The position numbers were made by a program, and so were the translations under genes. 64,000 nt of DNA from Sphingomonas kaistensis (GTDB taxonomy: Bacteria > Pseudomonadota > Alphaproteobacteria > Sphingomonadales > Sphingomonadaceae). Location: assembly GCF_036884275.1 (NCBI RefSeq), contig NZ_CP145607.1, forward strand, positions 2,529,001-2,593,000, given 5' to 3'. Shown in pieces: positions 8,944 through 18,724 of this stretch; positions within the stretch are counted from its first letter, which is position 1, and each line of letters starts with the position of its first letter. The notes beneath the pieces were generated by a model. That model ran no database searches and was not told where the DNA came from. It worked only from the letters and a program-made list of their open reading frames with translations.

Positions 8944-10068
8944 TCAGGCCTGGAAAATGGCCGTGAAGCCGGGCTTCATGATCCGGCTCAGGCGGATCAC
9001 ATCCCAGTTCGCGAGCCGGATGCAGCCCGAGCTTTCGGCCCGGCCGATCGTCTCAGGCGAATCGGTGCCGTGGATTCCGTAATGCTCCTTAGTCAGGTCG
9101 AGCCAGGCGACCCCGACGGGCCCGTTCGGTCCCGGCGGAAGCATCTGCTCGGGCTCGTTCGGGTCCTTCCCCTTGAGCAGGCGCGGCTGATATTTGAACG
9201 GCGGTTCGAACGCATAGGTCGTCACCTTCCAGCGCCCGATCGGCAGCGGATATTGCGACGACCCCATGGTCACCGGAAACTGGGCGACCAGCTTGCCCGG
9301 ATTGTCGTCGAGCTTGGGCGCCGGACCGGGATTGGAATTGGTGCTGTACTGCCCCTCGGGCACCTTGCCCTCGTACACCCGCATCACGCCTTCAGACTTG
9401 TCGACGACGATGAAGTCGCCCTTGGGCTGGTTGGCATCGACGTTGAAGAAATTGAGCAGCCGCCCCTGCTTGTCACCGATCGCGCCGGCATAATCGCGCG
9501 AGCCCGGAAGTACGTTCGGAAGGCGTAGCACCGCCCCCTGCCCGATCGGCTTGTCCGGGCCGTTCAACGCGACGATCGTCTGTGGCGTGGTGTGAAAGCG
9601 CTCGGCGAGCTGCTCGAGCGAATTGCGATAATGCAGCCCATCGAGCTTTGCCTGGTCCGCCGCGTCCTTGGGGAATGGAAACACGAACGGGCCACGAAGA
9701 TCGTTTTCGCCGAGCCTGAGCATCCGGGTCGACGGCCGCTTGAGCTGAAGCAGCGCCTGGCGGGTCGCGCCGTCGAGTTCGCCCGTCACCGGCAGGTTGC
9801 GGCTTTGCTGGAACCCGCGCAGCGCCTGCGCGAACACCATGCCCTTCTTGCCGTCGATCACCCCGCTCGGAAACCCGGCGACATCGAGCAGGACCTGTGC
9901 GTGGAAGACCGTGCCGTCGATCGGCGATCCCGGCGTGCCCGGAGCGACCCACGGCTTGGCGGCAGTCGCAGCGGCCGGGCTGTTGGTGGCGGCAGGCTGC
10001 TGCGCCAGCGCGTGTCCGGCAGCGGCAAGGCCTGCACCGGCGGCGAGGAGAAGAACAACAGTACGCAT
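8944..10068 (-). CDS. L,D-transpeptidase with peptidoglycan-binding domain
   Basis: 374-aa secreted YkuD-family enzyme. Signal peptide 1-22 (ends GHALA-QQP), a PG_binding_1 domain around 55-110 (FQQSRNLPVTGELDGATRQA), a LysM-like stretch near 155-175, and the YkuD domain from about 215. The catalytic His and Cys are in GIHGTDSPE (331-339) and SSGCIRLANWD (Cys349). It would form 3-3 cross-links or attach proteins to peptidoglycan. The start at 10068 gives a clean signal peptide; a longer frame upstream overlaps the divergent HAD gene and is rejected. Confidence 0.94.
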   Translation of the reverse strand: MRTVVLLLAAGAGLAAAGHALAQQPAATNSPAAATAAKPWVAPGTPGSPIDGTVFHAQVLLDVAGFPSGVIDGKKGMVFAQALRGFQQSRNLPVTGELDGATRQALLQLKRPSTRMLRLGENDLRGPFVFPFPKDAADQAKLDGLHYRNSLEQLAERFHTTPQTIVALNGPDKPIGQGAVLRLPNVLPGSRDYAGAIGDKQGRLLNFFNVDANQPKGDFIVVDKSEGVMRVYEGKVPEGQYSTNSNPGPAPKLDDNPGKLVAQFPVTMGSSQYPLPIGRWKVTTYAFEPPFKYQPRLLKGKDPNEPEQMLPPGPNGPVGVAWLDLTKEHYGIHGTDSPETIGRAESSGCIRLANWDVIRLSRIMKPGFTAIFQA

Positions 10069-10179
10069 CGCTTGGAAACCCCGATAAGTAATTGGTTGCC
10101 ACCCGAAACGATCCAGACACGGCTTCTTTCCCAAGCATCGTTGGGAAACGCTTTGCGGCAGTTCCTCGTTGGGGGCCTC

Positions 10180-10836
10180 ATGCCCAAAGCCATCCTGTTC
10201 GATATCGACGGCACGCTCGTCGACAGCAACAATTTCCATGTGCTGGCCTGGGCGGAAGTGTTGCGCGCCGCCGGTCACGAGTTCCGGCTCGCCCGAATCC
10301 ATGCCGAGGTCGGCAAAGGCGCCGCAAATTTCGTGAAAGGCCTGCTTCCCGATGCCGGACCAGCCGAGATTGAAACGCTCGGCAAGGCGCACGCCAAGGT
10401 GTTCGCCCGCGACTACATGCACCGGCTGAAACCCTTTCCGGGCGCCCGGGCGCTGCTGCGCCGCTGCCATGAGGAAGGGCTGACGGTAATTCTCGCCACG
10501 TCGGCGAGCGAGAAGGAGGTGAAACGGCATCTCGACGTGCTCGACGCCCGCAGGTTCGTCGATGGCTGGGTCACCGCCGACGACGTCGACCGCTCCAAGC
10601 CCTGTCCAGACATCTACGAAGCGGCGGCCCGCAAGGCCGGAGTTGATCCGGATGACGCGCTTGCGGTCGGCGACTCGCCGTTCGACATCGAATCGGCGAC
10701 GGCGGCCGGGATCCGGATTCTGGCGGTCCGCTCAGGCTTGTTCCCGGACGACGATCTTCGCGGCGCGCTCGCGGTCTACGACAATGTCGAGGAACTGCTC
10801 GATCGGTTCGAGGAAAGCCCGCTCAGCCGCGTTTGA
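10180..10836 (+). CDS. HAD-superfamily hydrolase, phosphatase/phosphomutase type
   Basis: 218-aa protein with all HAD motifs: FDIDGTLVDS (Asp8, Asp10), ATSASE (motif II), SKPCPD (motif III Lys) and GDSPFDIESA (motif IV). A helical C1 cap lies after motif I, placing it near phosphoglycolate phosphatases and beta-phosphoglucomutases. The exact substrate is not decidable. Start ATG 10180 begins the MPKAILFDIDGT core directly. Its 3' end overlaps the convergent thiE by 14 bases. Confidence 0.88.
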   Translation: MPKAILFDIDGTLVDSNNFHVLAWAEVLRAAGHEFRLARIHAEVGKGAANFVKGLLPDAGPAEIETLGKAHAKVFARDYMHRLKPFPGARALLRRCHEEGLTVILATSASEKEVKRHLDVLDARRFVDGWVTADDVDRSKPCPDIYEAAARKAGVDPDDALAVGDSPFDIESATAAGIRILAVRSGLFPDDDLRGALAVYDNVEELLDRFEESPLSRV

Positions 10837-11506
10837 GCAAAGGCTGGAAGGCTTCGACAACCCTGGCCGGATCGGGCGCATTCCACACCGATCCGCTGAC
10901 CGCCAGAAAATCGGCACCCGCTTCGACCAGTCCGCGGCCATTCTCCGGCGTGATCCCGCCGATCGCGACGCAGGGCAGCTCGAACAGGGTCGCCCACCAG
11001 CCGAGAATGCCGAGTTCGGGCACGTGACTGACTTCCTTGGTGGTGGTCGGAAAAAAGGCTCCGAAGGCGACATAATCGGCCCCCGCCTCGCCCGCTTCCA
11101 TCGCGAGATGGCGGCTGTCGTGACAGGTGACGCCGATTTGCGCCGCCGGTCCGAGAAGCGCGCGGGCCTCGCGCGGATCGCCGTCCTTCTGGCCAAGGTG
11201 AACGCCGTCCGCGCCGAGCCGCTTGGCGAGGCCCATGTCGTCATTGACGATGAAGGCGGTGCCGGCGTCGGCACAGATTGCCTGCAACGGTTCGGCGAGA
11301 CGCGCGAGAGCGTGCTGGTCGGCGCCCTTCACCCGCAACTGGAACGCCGCCACCTCGCCGCCGCCGAGCGCCGCGCGCAAACGGTCGGGAAAGTCTCCGC
11401 CGACCTCTTGCGGGCTGATGAGGTAGAGCGATGCATCACCTCTCCCCTGCGGCACGAAGCGGTCGGCAAAGCCTTCCACGGTCAGGTCGTCGTCATGGTC
11501 CATCAT
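10823..11506 (-). CDS. thiE: thiamine-phosphate synthase
   Basis: 227-aa TIM-barrel enzyme that joins HMP-PP and THZ-P to make thiamine phosphate in the cytosol. Signatures: NDDMGLAKRLGADGVHLGQ, the pyrophosphate-binding AFGAFFPTTTK (usually GPIFPTxTK), and AIGGITPENG. I use the ATGATG at 11506, which has a GGG 8 bases upstream and does not overlap the preceding gene. A frame 12 codons longer overlaps that gene by 26 bases. No other thiamine genes are visible nearby. Confidence 0.9.
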   Translation of the reverse strand: MMDHDDDLTVEGFADRFVPQGRGDASLYLISPQEVGGDFPDRLRAALGGGEVAAFQLRVKGADQHALARLAEPLQAICADAGTAFIVNDDMGLAKRLGADGVHLGQKDGDPREARALLGPAAQIGVTCHDSRHLAMEAGEAGADYVAFGAFFPTTTKEVSHVPELGILGWWATLFELPCVAIGGITPENGRGLVEAGADFLAVSGSVWNAPDPARVVEAFQPLLKRG

Positions 11507-11516
11507 GGACGACGCC

Positions 11517-12047
11517 CTAGCGGACCGCGCGGCGCTCTCCAACGGCTGCGCCCCAGAACATGGCCGCGGAGATCAACCACAGGATCGCGAAGAAGGAACT
11601 GAAGCGAGCGCCGCGCAAATCGACATCCATGCCGCCCAGCGCCAGCGCCAGTTGCACCCCGGCCGCTCCAGCCATGATCCAGGCGGTCCGCCGCGCCTCG
11701 AAGCGCACCAGCGCGGCAGCCACGAAGACCACCGGCGGTATAGCCATGAAGTACAGGTTGTAGGGGTTTTCCTCCGAACCGATCATGCCCACCGCAAGAT
11801 TGGCCCAGACCGTCATGAAGGCCGTCAGCACTGCTGCTACGGAGCCAAGCCGATAGGCATAGCTGCCCGATCGCCGCACCAGGAACTCAATGCCCAGCCC
11901 GACACTGCCGAGCATGATTCCCATGATGACGAAGTCGGATGAGGTCCAGGGAAAGCGAAAAATGGCGGGCAGCGACAGAAGTGTCGCAAGTGCCCCCCAC
12001 ATCGCGAGGCGCCACAGGGCGGGTCGTTTGCGGCTGGGGTCGGTCAT
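11517..12047 (-). CDS. hypothetical membrane protein, 176 aa
   Basis: Unrecognised integral membrane protein. A short basic N terminus (MTDPSRKRP) is followed by about five hydrophobic segments, spaced by short loops such as RRSGSYAYR and RFEARRTA. There are no catalytic motifs. It lies 10 bases upstream of thiE on the same strand and is divergent (86-bp gap) from a membrane-anchored winged-helix regulator at 12146, which suggests, but does not show, that the regulator controls it. Confidence 0.75.
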   Translation of the reverse strand: MTDPSRKRPALWRLAMWGALATLLSLPAIFRFPWTSSDFVIMGIMLGSVGLGIEFLVRRSGSYAYRLGSVAAVLTAFMTVWANLAVGMIGSEENPYNLYFMAIPPVVFVAAALVRFEARRTAWIMAGAAGVQLALALGGMDVDLRGARFSSFFAILWLISAAMFWGAAVGERRAVR

Positions 12048-12145
12048 GGTGCTTTCGCTCCTTCACGTTTGACTGGGAATGCTTGTCACCCTGGCCCCCG
12101 CTCTGCTGAAAGGCATGAGCGGGAGATGAGGCTTTGCTGAGCGGC

Positions 12146-13201
12146 GTGAATAATGAGGTGCTGGAGTTCGGCGGCTTTCGGCTTGAGCCTGCCGAACGGC
12201 GGCTGACCCGCGACGGCGCGGTGGTGGATGTGAGCGGTCGCTATCTCGACGCGCTGCTGCTGCTGGCCCGCCAGCCCGGCGAACTCGTCACCAAGGACCG
12301 CTTCATGGCCGAGGTCTGGCGCGGTGTGCCGGTGACAGACGAAGCGCTGACCCAATGCATCCGCGCGTTGCGTAAGGCGCTTGGCGATCAGGCGGGACGA
12401 CCGCGCTTCATCGAGACGGTGCCGCGGCATGGCTATCGTTTTCTTGCTGAGGTAAGCGCCGGGGGTGAACCGACCCGTTCAGTGCACTCGGCGGCGCTGC
12501 CACGGCTCAGGCCGATTTGGCTACCGTGGTTCGACATTCTGCTCCTGGCTGGCGCGGGCCTCGCCGGGGGCGCCGCGGCCGGGCTGCTCGGGGGGGTCGG
12601 CTACGGCATGCTCGCCGCGACGGAACCGCCGCCCGGCACCGGCGCGATATCGATCGTGCTGGTGATGACCTGCCTTTGCCTGCTGGTCGGCATGATCGGC
12701 GGCCTCGGCGTCGCGGCGGGCAGCGCGCTTGGGCGGATAATCGCGCGCGGACGATTGATGCCGCTGATGCTAGGCGGCGCGCTTGGCGGAATGCTGATCG
12801 GATCGCTCGGCCGGTTGATCGGCCTCGATGCCTTTGCGCTGCTGATCGGAAGCCGGCCGCTGGCGATCACGGGGGGCAGCGAAGGGCTGATCATCGGGGC
12901 GATGGCCGGCGCCGCTTTGTGGCTCGCCGAGCGAGGGCGCCCGAAGCTTGGGGTAATGACGGGCAAGGGCGCGCTGCTGGGCGCGCTGGCCGGGCTGCTG
13001 GTAACCTTCGGCGGGGGCAAGATGATGGCGGGAAGCCTCGCCGGGCTCGCCGCGGCTCACCCCGATGCGCCGCTCGGCCCGTTGCTCGCTTCGCTGACGC
13101 CGACGCTGCTTCTGCTCGCCGGCGCGGTCGAGGGGGCGATCTTCATCGCCGCCCTCGCCCTCGCCTTCACCTTGACGCTGCGAAGCCGCGGCGCCGACTG
13201 A
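12146..13201 (+). CDS. winged-helix regulator fused to a multi-pass membrane domain
   Basis: About 351 aa. Residues 1-100 form an OmpR/PhoB-type DNA-binding winged helix: FGGFRLEPAERRL, LLLLARQPGELVTKD, SVRALR-like CIRALRKALGD, and the wing motif FIETVPRHGYRF. This resembles CadC and related one-component regulators. The rest is membrane: at least seven glycine-rich hydrophobic segments, with no periplasmic sensor domain like that of CadC. It has no receiver domain. GTG at 12146 is my preferred start; a TTG at 12134 is possible. The ligand is unknown. Confidence 0.82.
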   Translation: MNNEVLEFGGFRLEPAERRLTRDGAVVDVSGRYLDALLLLARQPGELVTKDRFMAEVWRGVPVTDEALTQCIRALRKALGDQAGRPRFIETVPRHGYRFLAEVSAGGEPTRSVHSAALPRLRPIWLPWFDILLLAGAGLAGGAAAGLLGGVGYGMLAATEPPPGTGAISIVLVMTCLCLLVGMIGGLGVAAGSALGRIIARGRLMPLMLGGALGGMLIGSLGRLIGLDAFALLIGSRPLAITGGSEGLIIGAMAGAALWLAERGRPKLGVMTGKGALLGALAGLLVTFGGGKMMAGSLAGLAAAHPDAPLGPLLASLTPTLLLLAGAVEGAIFIAALALAFTLTLRSRGAD

Positions 13202-13207
13202 CGAGCT

Positions 13208-14095
13208 TTACGCCACCGACGCGGCGTGGATCTCGTCGATCGCGCCGCCCAGCGTCTTGTCGAATTCTTCGTCCGATTGCTGATGACGAAGATCGCTCAG
13301 CAGCGCGCGGCTGAAGCTGGCGATCATGCCGGGGTTCTGGGCGAGCTGCTCGCACGCTTCCGAACGGCTGAACCCGCCTGACAGCGCCACGACGCGAAGC
13401 ACGCGCGGGTGCTTGGTCAGGGCGTCGAACAGCCCCGCTTCGGCCGGGATCGACAGCTTCAGCATCACCTGCTCGCCTTCCGGCAGGCGGTCGAGATGGC
13501 GCAGGATCTCGTCACGCAGCAGCGCGTCGGACTGCGCGCGGTCGGCGCTCTTGATGTTCACTTCCGGCTCGATGATCGGCATCATGCCGTGGCGCAGCAC
13601 CTGGATCGCGACTTCGAACTGCTGCCCGACGACAGCGGCGATGCCCGCCTCGTTGGCCTGATTGATGACCGAACGCTCCTTGGTCCCGAACACACCAAGG
13701 TCCTTGGCGCGGGTAAGCAGCTCGTCGAGGCCGGGGATCGGCTTCATCAACTGAACGCCGTCGCGCTCGTCTTCGAGGCCCTTGTCGATCTTGATGAAGG
13801 GCACGATTCCGCGCTCGATTAGCGCGGCCGGGGTCGGCTTGCCGTCCACGTCGCCGTCCATTGTCTTTTCGAACAGGATCGCGCCGATTACCTTTTCGCC
13901 CGAAAAACAGGGCGAGGTGATGATCCGGCTGCGCATCTGGTGGATGAGGCCGAACATCTCCTCATCGTTCGAATAAGCATCTTCCTCGACGCCATAACCC
14001 TTGAGCGCCTTGGGCGTCGAACCGCCCGATTGGTCGAGCGCGGCAATGAACCCCTGACCGGCCGCAATCTTCGCCCGCATTTCTTCGCTAGTCAT
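13208..14095 (-). CDS. class I fructose-bisphosphate aldolase
   Basis: 295-aa Schiff-base aldolase of the bacterial class I type (start MTSEEMRAKI). Characteristic segments are AALDQSGGSTPKALKGYG, FEKTMDG, KIDKGL, EPEVNIKSADRAQ and the Lys in MLKLSIP. It interconverts fructose-1,6-bisphosphate with DHAP and glyceraldehyde-3-phosphate. The start at 14095 has AGGGAG four to five bases upstream. It ends the minus-strand run tkt-gap-pgk-fba, so these four lower glycolysis/pentose phosphate genes may share regulation. Confidence 0.94.
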   Translation of the reverse strand: MTSEEMRAKIAAGQGFIAALDQSGGSTPKALKGYGVEEDAYSNDEEMFGLIHQMRSRIITSPCFSGEKVIGAILFEKTMDGDVDGKPTPAALIERGIVPFIKIDKGLEDERDGVQLMKPIPGLDELLTRAKDLGVFGTKERSVINQANEAGIAAVVGQQFEVAIQVLRHGMMPIIEPEVNIKSADRAQSDALLRDEILRHLDRLPEGEQVMLKLSIPAEAGLFDALTKHPRVLRVVALSGGFSRSEACEQLAQNPGMIASFSRALLSDLRHQQSDEEFDKTLGGAIDEIHAASVA

Positions 14096-14167
14096 GACGC
14101 TCCCTAAAACCCTGCTGCATACGTATGCGGCAGGCTCTAACCGGGCATCAGCCGCCACGCAACAAAG

Positions 14168-15370
14168 CTAGGCGCCGAGCGCGGCGACTCCGGGAAGGGT
14201 GCGGCCTTCCATCCATTCGAGGAAGGCGCCGCCAGCGGTCGAGACGAAGGTGAAGTCATCCGACACCCCGGCGTGATTGAGCGCTGCAACGGTGTCGCCC
14301 CCGCCCGCGACCGATACGAGGCTGCCATCGGTGGTCAGTGCCGCCGCGATGCGGGCGAGCGCGACAGTGGCGGTGTCGAACGGCGGCGTTTCGAACGCGC
14401 CGAGCGGACCGTTCCAGACGAGGGTGCGGCAATTCTTGATCGCGTCGCCCAGCGCCTCAACCGCCGACGGGCCGACGTCGAGGATCATCTCGTCGGCCGC
14501 CAGTTCATGCACGTTGGTGGTCCGCAGGCTGGGCGGATTGGCGGCGAACTCCTTGGCCACCACCACGTCGTACGGCAGGTGAACGGTGCAATTCGCCTTG
14601 TCGGCCGCCTCGAGAATCGCTTCGGCCTGGCCGGTCAGCTCATGCTCGCACAGCGACTTGCCGACATTCACCCCGCGCGCGGCAAGGAAGGTGTTGGCCA
14701 TGCCGCCGCCGATGATCAGTTGATCGACCTTGCCGACGAGGTGCAGCAGCACCGCAAGCTTGGTCGAGACCTTGGCCCCGCCGACCACCGCCGCGACCGG
14801 GCGCTCGGGCGACCCGAGAGCGGCTTGCAGCGCCTTCAGTTCGCCTTCCATCGCCCGCCCGGCAAAGCTCGGCAGCAGGTGGGCGACACCCTCGGTCGAG
14901 CTGTGCGCGCGGTGCGCGGCGGAGAAGGCGTCGTTGACATAATAGTCGCCAAGCGCGGCGATCGCGCGGCTGAGTTCGGGATCGTTCTTCTCTTCCCCCG
15001 CATGGAAGCGGGTGTTTTCCAGCACCGCGATCGAGCCCGCCGTCATGGTCGAAATCGCCCGCGCCGCATGCTCGCCCTGGCAATCCTCGACGAAGCGAAC
15101 CGAACGGCCGGTGAGATCGGTCAGCGGCTTGACCAGCAAGGCGGTCGACATGTCGGGGCGGACCTGCCCCTTGGGTCTGCCGAAATGGCTCAGCAGCAGG
15201 ACGATCGCGCCGCGGTCCGAGAGCTCGAGGATGGTCGGCAGCGCGGCCTGCAGGCGGGTCGCATCGGACACTGCGCCATCCTGCATCGGCACGTTCAGGT
15301 CGACGCGGACGAGGACCCGCTTGCCGGTCAGGTCACTGGGCAGGTCGTCGAGGGTATGAAAGTCAGGCAT
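14168..15370 (-). CDS. pgk: phosphoglycerate kinase
   Basis: 400-aa two-domain kinase making ATP and 3-phosphoglycerate from 1,3-bisphosphoglycerate. Visible are the N-terminal [24 protein letters not shown], the hinge and nucleotide-binding [11 protein letters not shown] and [15 protein letters not shown] [11 protein letters not shown], and the C-terminal [10 protein letters not shown]. Length is standard. A dispersed inverted repeat (15385-15436) lies between it and gap. Confidence 0.97.
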   Translation of the reverse strand: MPDFHTLDDLPSDLTGKRVLVRVDLNVPMQDGAVSDATRLQAALPTILELSDRGAIVLLLSHFGRPKGQVRPDMSTALLVKPLTDLTGRSVRFVEDCQGEHAARAISTMTAGSIAVLENTRFHAGEEKNDPELSRAIAALGDYYVNDAFSAAHRAHSSTEGVAHLLPSFAGRAMEGELKALQAALGSPERPVAAVVGGAKVSTKLAVLLHLVGKVDQLIIGGGMANTFLAARGVNVGKSLCEHELTGQAEAILEAADKANCTVHLPYDVVVAKEFAANPPSLRTTNVHELAADEMILDVGPSAVEALGDAIKNCRTLVWNGPLGAFETPPFDTATVALARIAAALTTDGSLVSVAGGGDTVAALNHAGVSDDFTFVSTAGGAFLEWMEGRTLPGVAALGA

Positions 15371-15384
15371 TCAAGTCTCCGTTC

Positions 15385-15436
15385 GTGCCGAGCGAAGTCG
15401 AGGCACAGGCGTGCGCCCCTCGACTTCGCTCGGGGC
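15385..15436. repeat. dispersed inverted repeat (GAGCGAAGTCGA family)
   Basis: Left arm GTGCCGAGCGAAGTCGAGGC (from 15385) and right arm GCCCCTCGACTTCGCTCGGG (from 15415) share an inverted core GAGCGAAGTCGAG/CTCGACTTCGCTC. Each arm is itself a near-palindrome. Related units occur at 55651-55742 and 57705-57780. It fills the pgk-gap interval. Confidence 0.8.
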
Positions 15437-15453
15437 AAACGGCGAGTGGTGGA

Positions 15454-16461
15454 TTAGCCGAGCTTGGCCATCGCGCCGGCCGTATCGACCATGCGGTTCG
15501 AGAAGCCCCACTCATTGTCGTACCAGCTGACCACGCGGACCAGCTTGCCTTCGAGGACGGCCGTCTCGAGGCTGTCGATGGTCGAACTTGCCGGCGAATG
15601 ATTGAGGTCGATCGAGACCAAAGGATCGGTCGAATAGTCGAGGATGCCCTTTAAGGGACCGCTCTCGCTCGCCGCCTTGAGCAGACCATTGACCTCGTCC
15701 AGCGTGGTGTCGCGCTTGGGCGTGAAGGTCAGGTCGACCATCGACACGTTCGGCGTCGGCACGCGTACGGCCGAGCCGTCGAGCTTGCCCTTAAGTTCCG
15801 GAAGCACTTCGCCGACCGCGCGGGCAGCGCCGGTTGTGGTCGGGATCATGCTCATGCCGGCCGCGCGCGCACGGCGCATGTCGCTGTGGATCTGGTCGAG
15901 GATCTTCTGGTCGTTGGTGTAGGCGTGGATGGTGGTCATCAGGCCGCGCTCGATGCCGATAGCGTCGTTCAGTACCTTGGCGACCGGCGCCAGGCAATTG
16001 GTGGTGCAGCTGGCGTTCGACACGATCTTGTGCTCGTCGGTCAGCTTGTCGTGGTTGACGCCGTAGACGACCGTCAGGTCCGCGCCCTTGGCCGGGGCCG
16101 AGATGAGCACGCGCTTGGCGCCCGCAGCGAGATGCTTCTCGCCGCCCGCCTTGTCGGTGAAGAAGCCAGTGCATTCGAGCGCGATTTCGACCCCATGCTC
16201 CTTGTGCGGAAGGTTGGCCGGGTCACGCTCGGCGGTGACCGCGATGCGCTTGCCGTTGACGATAATCGCGTCGCCTTCGGCGGTCACTTCGCCCGGGAAA
16301 CGCCCATGCACGCTGTCGCGGCTGAACAGCCAGGCGTTGCTCTTGGCGTCGGCGAGATCGTTGATCGCGACCAGTTCGAGCCCGCAGTCCGGACGCTCGA
16401 GGATGGCGCGAGCGACCAGGCGGCCGATGCGCCCGAACCCGTTGATGGCGACCTTTGTCAT
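15454..16461 (-). CDS. gap: glyceraldehyde-3-phosphate dehydrogenase, type I
   Basis: 335-aa NAD(P)-dependent enzyme of glycolysis. The Rossmann start is [11 protein letters not shown] (4-14), with the catalytic Cys152 in [24 protein letters not shown] lies near the C terminus. I start at [10 protein letters not shown] (16461); an 11-codon upstream extension [10 protein letters not shown] is possible but not family-like. Lies between tkt and pgk on the same strand. Confidence 0.97.
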   Translation of the reverse strand: MTKVAINGFGRIGRLVARAILERPDCGLELVAINDLADAKSNAWLFSRDSVHGRFPGEVTAEGDAIIVNGKRIAVTAERDPANLPHKEHGVEIALECTGFFTDKAGGEKHLAAGAKRVLISAPAKGADLTVVYGVNHDKLTDEHKIVSNASCTTNCLAPVAKVLNDAIGIERGLMTTIHAYTNDQKILDQIHSDMRRARAAGMSMIPTTTGAARAVGEVLPELKGKLDGSAVRVPTPNVSMVDLTFTPKRDTTLDEVNGLLKAASESGPLKGILDYSTDPLVSIDLNHSPASSTIDSLETAVLEGKLVRVVSWYDNEWGFSNRMVDTAGAMAKLG

Positions 16462-16545
16462 CGTTTTCTCGTTCCTCTTCTTCATGCGCCCCAAGCGACG
16501 TCGCGGGGCAAGACGCTTACCGTGCCAAGCACGGACGGCGTGGGT

Positions 16546-18588
16546 TTAACTGGGATGGGCCTCGGCTTCGGCGAGAACGGCGGGGCTGCTTTCCTTGCCG
16601 CGCCCGGCATGACCGAACTCTTCGAGCTTGCTCATGATCCTGGGCGCGATCTTGTCGACGGTCAGCCCGAAATGATCGTAAAGATCCTTGGCCGGCGCGC
16701 TGGCGCCGAAGCCGTCGAGCCCTAAGCGCAGACCCTGCACCATGGTCAGCCGCTCCCAACCGAAAGTGGTGCCAGCCTCGATCGATACCCGCAGCACCTG
16801 CTCGGGCGAAACGGTCGGAAGCACGCTCTCGCGATACGCCTCGTCCTGCGCTTCGAAGCGGCGCCAGTTGGGCAGGCTGACGACGCGGACGGCGACGCCC
16901 TCCCCGTCCAACCGGTCGGCGACGTCGAGCGCCAGTTCGACCTCGGACCCGGTGGCGATCAGGATCACCTTGGGATCGGCGTGCTGGCGGACGATGTAGC
17001 CGCCGCGCGCGCTCAGGTTCTCTTCCGACGCTTTGGTCCGCACCGGCCGCAAATTCTGGCGCGACAGGCAGAGGACCGACGGGCCGTCCTGCTTCAGCGC
17101 CTCGGCCCAGGCTTCGGCGGTTTCCACCGCATCGGCCGGGCGCCAGACCTCTAGATTGGGGATCAGCCGCAGACTCTGGATATGCTCCACCGGCTGATGG
17201 GTCGGCCCGTCCTCGCCAAGCCCGATCGAATCGTGGGTCATGACATAGACCACACGGGCATTCTGCAGCGCCGACAGGCGCATTGCCGCGCGGCAATAGT
17301 CGGAAAAGACGAGGAAGGTCCCACCGTAAGGGATGACCCCGCCGTGCAGCGCCATGCCGTTCATCGCCGCGGCCATGCCGAATTCGCGAATGCCGTAATA
17401 GACGTAGCGGCCGCCATAATCCTCGGCGGTCAGCGGGCCCGTCGTCTTGGTCTTGGTGTTGTTGGAGCCGGTAAGATCGGCCGAACCGCCGATGGTCGCC
17501 GGAACCGCGACGTTGATGACTTCGAGCGCCATCTCGCTCGCCTTGCGGGTCGCGACGGTGGGCGGGTTCTCGATCAGCGCCTGGACATAAGGCTGAAGCC
17601 AGCGCTCGTCGGGATCGCCGGCCATGCGGCGACGGAAATCGTCGGCCTTGGGGCTGGCGGCGAGACGCTTCTCCCACGCTTCGCGCTCGACGGCGCCGCG
17701 ACCGCCGGCCTTGGCCCAGGCTTCGCGCACGTCGGCGGGGATGGTGAATTCCTGCGGATCGAGCCCTAGGCCCTTGCGCGCCGCCTCGACCTCATCCTTG
17801 CCGAGCGCCGCACCGTGGGTGGCCGACGTGCCCTGCTTGTTGGGCGCGCCATAACCGATGATGGTCTTGCAGCGAATCAGGCTCGGGCGGTGATCGGCCT
17901 TGGCCTTTTCCAGCGCCTGCGCGACCTTGCCCGCATCGAGACCGTCGCATTCGATGGTGTGCCAGCCGCTCGCCGCATGGCGGGCCATGACGTCTTCCGA
18001 CCGGCTGAGCTCGGTCGATCCGTCGATGGTGATCTTGTTGTCGTCCCACAGAACGATCAGCCGCCCAAGCTTGAGATGCCCGGCAAGCCCCACCGCCTCG
18101 TGATTGATGCCTTCCATCAGGCAGCCGTCGCCGGCGATGACATAGGTGTGGTGATCGACCAGATCGTCGCCGTAAAGCGCGTTCAGGTGCCGCTCCGCGA
18201 TCGCCATGCCGACCGCGGTGGCAAGGCCCTGGCCGAGCGGGCCGGTGGTGGTCTCGATGCCGGCAAGCTCGAAATTCTCGGGGTGGCCGGCGCACGGGCT
18301 GTGCAGCTGGCGGAAACGCTTGATGTCGTCGAGCGTCGGCCGTTCGTAACCGGTCAAGTGAAGCAGTGCGTAGATCAGCATCGAGCCGTGGCCAGCCGAC
18401 AGCACGAAGCGATCGCGGTCGGGCCACTTGGGATCGGCCGGATCGTATTTCATCACCTTGGTGAACAGGGCGGTGGCGGCATCCGCCATCCCCATCGGCA
18501 TGCCCGGATGGCCGCTGTTGGCGGCCTCGACCGCGTCCATGGCCAAGGCCCTGATGGCATTGGCGAGACGGCGCTGGGTCGGCTGCAT
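16546..18588 (-). CDS. tkt: transketolase
   Basis: 680-aa TPP enzyme of the pentose phosphate pathway. Near the N terminus is AANSGHPGMPMGMADAATAL. The TPP/Mg motif is GDGCLMEGINHEA near residue 155. Also seen are DDNKITIDG, the transketolase motif 2 region GPTHQPVEHI (GEDGPTHQP) and the C-terminal DRFGASAP-like DGFGASAPAKDLYDHFG. Length is standard. It heads the minus-strand cluster with gap, pgk and fba. It should not be confused with the AceE-like protein at 57817. Confidence 0.96.
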   Translation of the reverse strand: MQPTQRRLANAIRALAMDAVEAANSGHPGMPMGMADAATALFTKVMKYDPADPKWPDRDRFVLSAGHGSMLIYALLHLTGYERPTLDDIKRFRQLHSPCAGHPENFELAGIETTTGPLGQGLATAVGMAIAERHLNALYGDDLVDHHTYVIAGDGCLMEGINHEAVGLAGHLKLGRLIVLWDDNKITIDGSTELSRSEDVMARHAASGWHTIECDGLDAGKVAQALEKAKADHRPSLIRCKTIIGYGAPNKQGTSATHGAALGKDEVEAARKGLGLDPQEFTIPADVREAWAKAGGRGAVEREAWEKRLAASPKADDFRRRMAGDPDERWLQPYVQALIENPPTVATRKASEMALEVINVAVPATIGGSADLTGSNNTKTKTTGPLTAEDYGGRYVYYGIREFGMAAAMNGMALHGGVIPYGGTFLVFSDYCRAAMRLSALQNARVVYVMTHDSIGLGEDGPTHQPVEHIQSLRLIPNLEVWRPADAVETAEAWAEALKQDGPSVLCLSRQNLRPVRTKASEENLSARGGYIVRQHADPKVILIATGSEVELALDVADRLDGEGVAVRVVSLPNWRRFEAQDEAYRESVLPTVSPEQVLRVSIEAGTTFGWERLTMVQGLRLGLDGFGASAPAKDLYDHFGLTVDKIAPRIMSKLEEFGHAGRGKESSPAVLAEAEAHPS

Positions 18589-18724
18589 CGTGACTCCGCT
18601 TTTTCATGACGGCGCCGCACCGGACTCGGCCGCGCCGGTAGTGCGGCCCCTTTGAGGGGTGAGCCGTTGAGCGTCAACCTCCACGCCGCTTGGCAGGGCG
18701 CTTGCGGAGGCATAGGTCAGGCGC

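Noticed and set aside
10069..10530. N-terminal extension of the L,D-transpeptidase
   Set aside because: It runs antisense through the HAD gene and would bury the clear signal peptide starting at 10068.
10823..10836. 14-bp overlap of the HAD and thiE 3' ends as a regulatory antisense element
   Set aside because: Short convergent overlaps are common in compact genomes; nothing further supports regulation.
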